Part shown: piece by piece, positions 59,778-64,000 of the stretch
Layout: the number at the start of each line of letters is the position of its first letter
Numbering within the stretch: the stretch's first letter is position 1
From: Paraspadella gotoi
Lineage: Eukaryota; Chaetognatha
Length of the DNA: 64,000 bases
Assembly: GCA_051294375.1 (NCBI GenBank)
Contig: CM119268.1
Span: forward strand, 12,021,225 to 12,085,224
Direction of reading: 5' to 3'
Program-made: the position numbers and the translations under genes
Notes under the pieces: generated by a model
The model's database searches: none
What the model saw: only the letters and a program-made list of their open reading frames with translations
What the model was told of the DNA's origin: nothing

Positions 59778-61249
59778 GAGCAAGAGAGAGAGAGAGAGAG
59801 AGAAGCAGAGAGAGAAGAAGAAGAGACGTAAGAGAAGAGAGAGAATGAGAAAGATTGAAGCCATTCCTGACTCCTTGTTTGTTCATTGAAAGTTCGGTTT
59901 CTTGGACTTTTCTGAGATTTCTTTAATCCAAAGTTCGCTATTGGAGTAGGGATTATAACGTTACTCAAATTCGAAGCGATCAAGACAACCCAACGAATGA
60001 ACTAAACGAATTATTTATTAATAAAGTGTTAAAAAAAAATATTACGGGACATTCTTCGAAGTCGCCAATGCCAAACGGTCAATTGATCATTCGCGCAACC
60101 CCATAAAATCATGAGAAAAGTTAGACGGCCAACGAGAGCGAGAGAGAAGACGAAGACGAGAGAGATGAGAGGGAGAGAGCGAGAAGGAGATGAGAGAGAG
60201 GATGAAGGGTGAGAGTCTTGCATTATTCCAGGATTAAAGAGTCGTGGAATGAGGGCAGTCGCCGGCACCGCCTTCCCCGTCGCCTCCGACATTGATTGCC
60301 TACGATTAAATTGGTTTATGAGGCCAAATCTGATTCTCGGACGACGCGCTCCGAGCTTCGAATCTCTAGAGGTTAAGCTACTTGGCGTTTGGCGTGGGTC
60401 GATGAGGGTAAGGGTTGGGTGAGATTCAATCCTGATGTCGGAAGAATTTTAGCTTTCGTCTTCCGTTGACTTTCAACAAGTCAATTCTCTCGATACTTGA
60501 GAGGCTGTCACTCGCTTTAAAATTTATCGATCTTCCCCAAACGATCTTGTCTCTCGTGTAGTTTTCATCAAAACCGAAACGAATAATCCATCTTAAACAA
60601 CCGACGACGGACGAACCTGACGACTAAAAAAAACCGCTCGTTCCAACTTAACTCGGCGACCGTTAAGAAAAAATTCCAGCGTCGACGGCGAGTTTCGAGG
60701 CCGCCCGAAAAAGCGGACGTCGCCCGAGATTCCGCGCGATCGCGACGAGGCGTAGAAGGAAGACAGATTTCGAGTCGCGCAATAAAAATCAATGGAATCG
60801 CGCGGAATCCAGAGAAAACAAAAGGGCACGGAGGGAGAAGGTTGGGGTATGATGAAGGGGAGTGGGGACGCTCGCGTTGCCTCACCTTCGACCAACGCGG
60901 GGGCCGGCCTTAAATCTACCCTCCTGTTTCGCACGTCGGCCGTGACATCGCATTTACACTCCGCTCCCGTTTTGCGTTTCTTTCTCGTGCGCCCGTTGTA
61001 AATGATAACGTTGACATTGTCCGATACTTATAACTACTAATTATGGTAGTTTGAGATATAAAATCAAGCTATTGATTGATTTAGCTCCTTCACCGCATAA
61101 CTCGCCCACTCTGACTCTGCCACAACGCGCCAACTTATCCACGCATTCAATCCACCACCCACACCTACACGCCACCATCTTTTACCTGACAAAAGTCGTA
61201 TCCTTCGCGATGTAGGCCACGTCGCTACACAGTCCAAGAGAGAAGAAGA
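58075..61249. repeat. Noisy direct copy of 55751-58049 with an extra satellite block
   Basis: Same landmarks in order with many one-base indels. It is interrupted after ATTCTTTATTAAA by about 0.8 kb of tandem repeat (58576-59387) that the clean copy lacks, then resumes at GCAACTTTGAATATTATTTC. It reads past the point where the clean copy meets its 25-N gap and continues into new DNA, as in the CNNM duplication. Confidence 0.88.
58576..59387. repeat. Satellite-like tandem repeat, unit about 330 bp, about 2.5 copies
   Basis: Units begin near 58576, 58909 and 59234, each with (A)ATTG-TACAACCAA followed by TTCATTTAATA, CCCTGACTT-GGACAGGC, GGCCTCCATC-AACACTTACAA and TTCTGCAAGCTTTC. The third unit stops about 150 bases in. 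Unit lengths differ slightly, which fits read noise. The sequence is AT-rich with no open frame. Confidence 0.85.
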
Positions 61250-61267
61250 AAAAAAAAAAGCGGTGGG

Positions 61268-61356
61268 CGCGAGAGAGCAGAGAGAGAGGAGAGAGAGAGA
61301 AGAGGAGATGAGATGAAGAGAGAGAGAGAGGAGAGAGAGAAGAAGAGAGAGAAGAG
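61268..61356. repeat. (GA)n array
   Basis: Interrupted GA directly after the end of the second duplication. The clean copy stopped just short of it. Confidence 0.93.
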
Positions 61357-62272
61357 AGGCGCGCCGAGTTTTCGGGCACGCCACGTTACGCACGCACGCG
61401 TTCGCCGCCGCCGAAATTCTTCGTTTACGATGTTCGAGATGAAAGTTATGACGTAGAAGCGAGATACAATAACAGTTGTCGTTGGCGGCGGCGGCGGCGG
61501 CTGCGGCTGCGGCGGCGGCGGCGGAGTGGGAGCGGTGGGAGAAAGGAGCGGGCAGGAAGCAAAGGGGAGCTAGGGATGGCCGTGATAATGGTGGACATTC
61601 TAAATCGCTGTGACATTGCGAGAGACGCCAATAAGGGAAAGAAAAGGGAATGAATCAAGGAAACTCTTAAATCTAGATTATTATCTCGGCAAAGACATTT
61701 ATAGAAAATGTGAAACGTCAAACAAAAATTACGAAAAAGTGTAACACTTAAATAATCTTAATTGTCGTCGTCGTCGTCGTCGTCTTGTTCTTCTTTGTAT
61801 CAGACATATTGACGACACAACTCCCATTTGCTTGACCCTCATCTTTCATTACGGATTCTCGTCGCTGAGTTGCGATCCTTCAAACGCCTTCGGTTCATTA
61901 GAATCAGATTTCATTTGCTTGACCTTTTGTTCGATAAAGCGACCGAGACGCCGTCGCTGTTGCTGCCACCGCCTTGGCGTCTAGCCCGACGACACGACAT
62001 TGTTAATTAATTAATTAATTTGGTTAATTACTACATTTTATTCAAATAATATACATTATAATATATCAATTATCGAAAGCAATTACATTCATGATTCACA
62101 ACTCGACTTAAACAGGACTCTTCCGCCGAATCCCCATTTATTACGCCTTTTTTTCTTTGACGATAAGTCAAAGAGGTTTTCTCTTTCTTCCTTCTTCGCC
62201 GGCGTCAGCCTTGGCTCTCGCGATATTAGTTTCAATCCTTTGGCTTTTCGAACTTCCCCTCAACCCTTCCCT
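61357..62272. other. Intergenic, no gene recognised
   Basis: GGC-triplet run at 61485-61525, (GTC)n at 61761-61783 and TTAATTAATTAATTAATT at 62003-62021. No coding signal. Confidence 0.65.
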
Positions 62273-62590
62273 NNNNNNNNNNNNNNNNNNNNNNNNNNNN
62301 NNNNNNNNNNNNNNNNNNNNNNNNNNNNNNNNNNNNNNNNNNNNNNNNNNNNNNNNNNNNNNNNNNNNNNNNNNNNNNNNNNNNNNNNNNNNNNNNNNNN
62401 NNNNNNNNNNNNNNNNNNNNNNNNNNNNNNNNNNNNNNNNNNNNNNNNNNNNNNNNNNNNNNNNNNNNNNNNNNNNNNNNNNNNNNNNNNNNNNNNNNNN
62501 NNNNNNNNNNNNNNNNNNNNNNNNNNNNNNNNNNNNNNNNNNNNNNNNNNNNNNNNNNNNNNNNNNNNNNNNNNNNNNNNNNNNNNNNNN
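62273..62590. other. Assembly gap (318 N)
   Basis: Run of N. Confidence 1.
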
Positions 62591-62702
62591 GAGGGACGAG
62601 AGGGTTCAAGGAAGGAGAGGGTCATTTTAAATTATTTGTGAGATGAAAATGATGATCTTTATTTTGTGATAGACAATATGGTGATATGGTGCACGAAGTC
62701 CA

Positions 62703-62802
62703 GGATTTTACATTTAATTTCCATTAATTTGATTAATAAGCTTTCTGGCCTCCTGACTTTGGACTAGGATGGGTAAAAAGCCTTTGCTTACAAGGTAACT
62801 AT
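62703..62802. repeat. Diverged partial copy of the 330-bp satellite
   Basis: AATAAGCT, CCTGACTTTGGAC, AGG, GCCT and CTTACAAGG occur in the same order and similar spacing as in the satellite unit at 58576-59387. The match runs into the N gap 62803-63073, which may hold more units. The alignment is by eye and partial. Confidence 0.4.
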
Positions 62803-63073
62803 NNNNNNNNNNNNNNNNNNNNNNNNNNNNNNNNNNNNNNNNNNNNNNNNNNNNNNNNNNNNNNNNNNNNNNNNNNNNNNNNNNNNNNNNNNNNNNNNNN
62901 NNNNNNNNNNNNNNNNNNNNNNNNNNNNNNNNNNNNNNNNNNNNNNNNNNNNNNNNNNNNNNNNNNNNNNNNNNNNNNNNNNNNNNNNNNNNNNNNNNNN
63001 NNNNNNNNNNNNNNNNNNNNNNNNNNNNNNNNNNNNNNNNNNNNNNNNNNNNNNNNNNNNNNNNNNNNNNNNN
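62803..63073. other. Assembly gap (271 N), possibly satellite
   Basis: Run of N. The left flank resembles the 330-bp satellite and the right flank is a CCTCACC-rich simple repeat (63074-63118). Confidence 0.9.
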
Positions 63074-63284
63074 ACCCAACCTCACCTCCCCACCTCACTC
63101 ACCTCACACACCTCACCCACTTTGCCCTTTAAACCCGAGTCACAAATCCCCCTTCCAGTCGCGGCGTTGATCCCGACCTCGCAACCGCCTCCTGGTGGCA
63201 TTACAATGTCGCCAGAGTTTCTGCTCCGCCCGCCTTACCTTTGACCTCCGGAGCTTTGTCGAGCTACAAGGTCCTACCGTCGAT

Positions 63285-63560
63285 CGTCGTCAGCTTCGTC
63301 GTCTTCTTCGTCGTCAGTTTCGTCGTCTTCTTCGTCGTCATCGTCGTCTACGTCATCGTCATCGTCTTTAGCATCGTCGTTATCGTCGTCTTCGTCGTCG
63401 TCATTCTGGTCAGTGCCGTCTACGTGATTGTCGTCATCGTCATCTTTGTCGTCTTCGTCGTCATGTCATCGTCTTTGGCATCGTCGTTTTCGTCGTCGCT
63501 TTCTTCATTGTTGTCATTAGTGTCTTCACAGTTCTCACTGTCGACTTCTTTGTTCTGATT
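63285..63560. repeat. Degenerate (GTC)n/(TTC)n region
   Basis: GTCGTCTTCTTCGTCGTCA-type triplets dominate. The open plus-strand Val/Ile/Phe-rich frame through it is a by-product of the repeat. Confidence 0.85.
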
Positions 63561-63610
63561 ACAAATTAATGCTCGCCGATTCAAATCATTTCAAGATCAG
63601 CCGCGTAGAT

Positions 63611-63848
63611 TGATTGCTCAATTAATTGCTTGATCGTCGTCTCTTGATTGTTCCATTGATTGCTTGATCATCGTCTCTTGATTGCTCCATTGCTTGCTTG
63701 ATCATCGTCTCTTGATTGCTCCATTGATTGCTTGATCATCGTCTCTTGATTGCTCAATTAATTGCTTGATCATCGTCTCTTGATTGCTCCATTGCTTGCT
63801 TGATCATCGTCTCTTGATTGCTCCATTGCTTGCTCGATCATCGTCTCG
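63611..63848. repeat. 34-bp minisatellite, exactly seven units
   Basis: Seven consecutive 34-base units fill 238 bases without an indel. Each reads TGATTGCTC-(C/A)ATT-(G/A)ATTGCTTGATCATCGTCTC with a few substitutions. Unit variants alternate (CCATTGATTG, CCATTGCTTG, CAATTAATTG), suggesting expansion in multi-unit blocks. Not a CRISPR array: the repeats are contiguous and there are no unique spacers. Confidence 0.95.
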
Positions 63849-64000
63849 AATACCTAACAATCGACTCCGTTTGAAATAAATCATCGCGCTCGATATAAAT
63901 ATGACGAACAAATCCTTTAACCCTTCGCTCCCCAAATCCAGAAATAAAAAAAAAATAAGAACAATTGAACCTTTCAGCCATAACCTCTTGCAGCGGCTCG

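Noticed and set aside
63241-63558. 105-codon Val/Ile/Phe-rich frame that looks like a membrane protein
   Set aside because: Generated by GTC/TTC triplet repeats; no start context, splice sites or loop residues typical of a real membrane protein.
63611-63848. CRISPR-like regular repeats
   Set aside because: Units are contiguous 34-mers without spacers, in a eukaryotic genome; an ordinary minisatellite.

Overview
The window is invertebrate (metazoan) nuclear DNA from a draft scaffold. It has a spliced multi-exon gene with short introns, a tRNA-derived SINE, very abundant (CT)n/(GA)n and (GAC)n/(GTC)n microsatellites, long homopurine tracts, and about 20 runs of N. Nothing points to a bacterium, plasmid or phage. 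The exact phylum cannot be fixed from sequence alone; an arthropod or similar invertebrate is a guess.

Only one protein-coding gene can be recognised with confidence: a CNNM/cyclin-M family magnesium-transport mediator (relative of fly unextended and vertebrate CNNM1-4). It lies on the minus strand, from an ATG at 13884 to a stop at 9305. I reconstruct six coding exons whose phases all agree, giving 822 residues: signal peptide, extracellular domain, DUF21 membrane domain, CBS pair, and a CNBH-like domain with low-complexity inserts. Intron 3 uses a GC donor. Intron 5 carries the SINE.

The most striking large-scale structure is three big repeats whose second copy is full of single-base indels, spread evenly through exons, introns and intergenic DNA. 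(1) 15418-21813 is a noisy direct copy of 9166-15392, including the whole CNNM gene. (2) 30452-33924 is a noisy inverted copy of 27110-30305, making a palindrome of about 6.8 kb. (3) 58075-61249 is a noisy direct copy of 55751-58049, with an extra satellite block of about 0.8 kb. Each is bounded by a gap of exactly 25 N, and copy (1) reads straight through two N gaps of its clean partner. This looks like uncorrected long-read gap filling (and one fold-back read), not biology: the CNNM 'pseudogene' is probably not a real second locus.

Layout: 1-9165 is repeat-rich intergenic DNA (CT/GA arrays, a 40-bp minisatellite, G-tracts, CCAAT-rich stretches). 9166-15392 is the CNNM locus, and 15418-21813 its noisy copy. 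21814-27109 is intergenic with promoter-like CCAAT and E-box clusters. 27110-33924 is the palindrome. 33950-55750 is gap-broken intergenic DNA with no recognisable gene. 55751-61249 is the second noisy duplication. 61250-64000 is intergenic, ending in a perfectly periodic 34-bp minisatellite. I found no convincing new biological system. The second-look items are the assembly structures, the GC-AG intron, the satellite, the CCAAT arrays with regular 33-34 bp spacing and some strong secondary-structure motifs.
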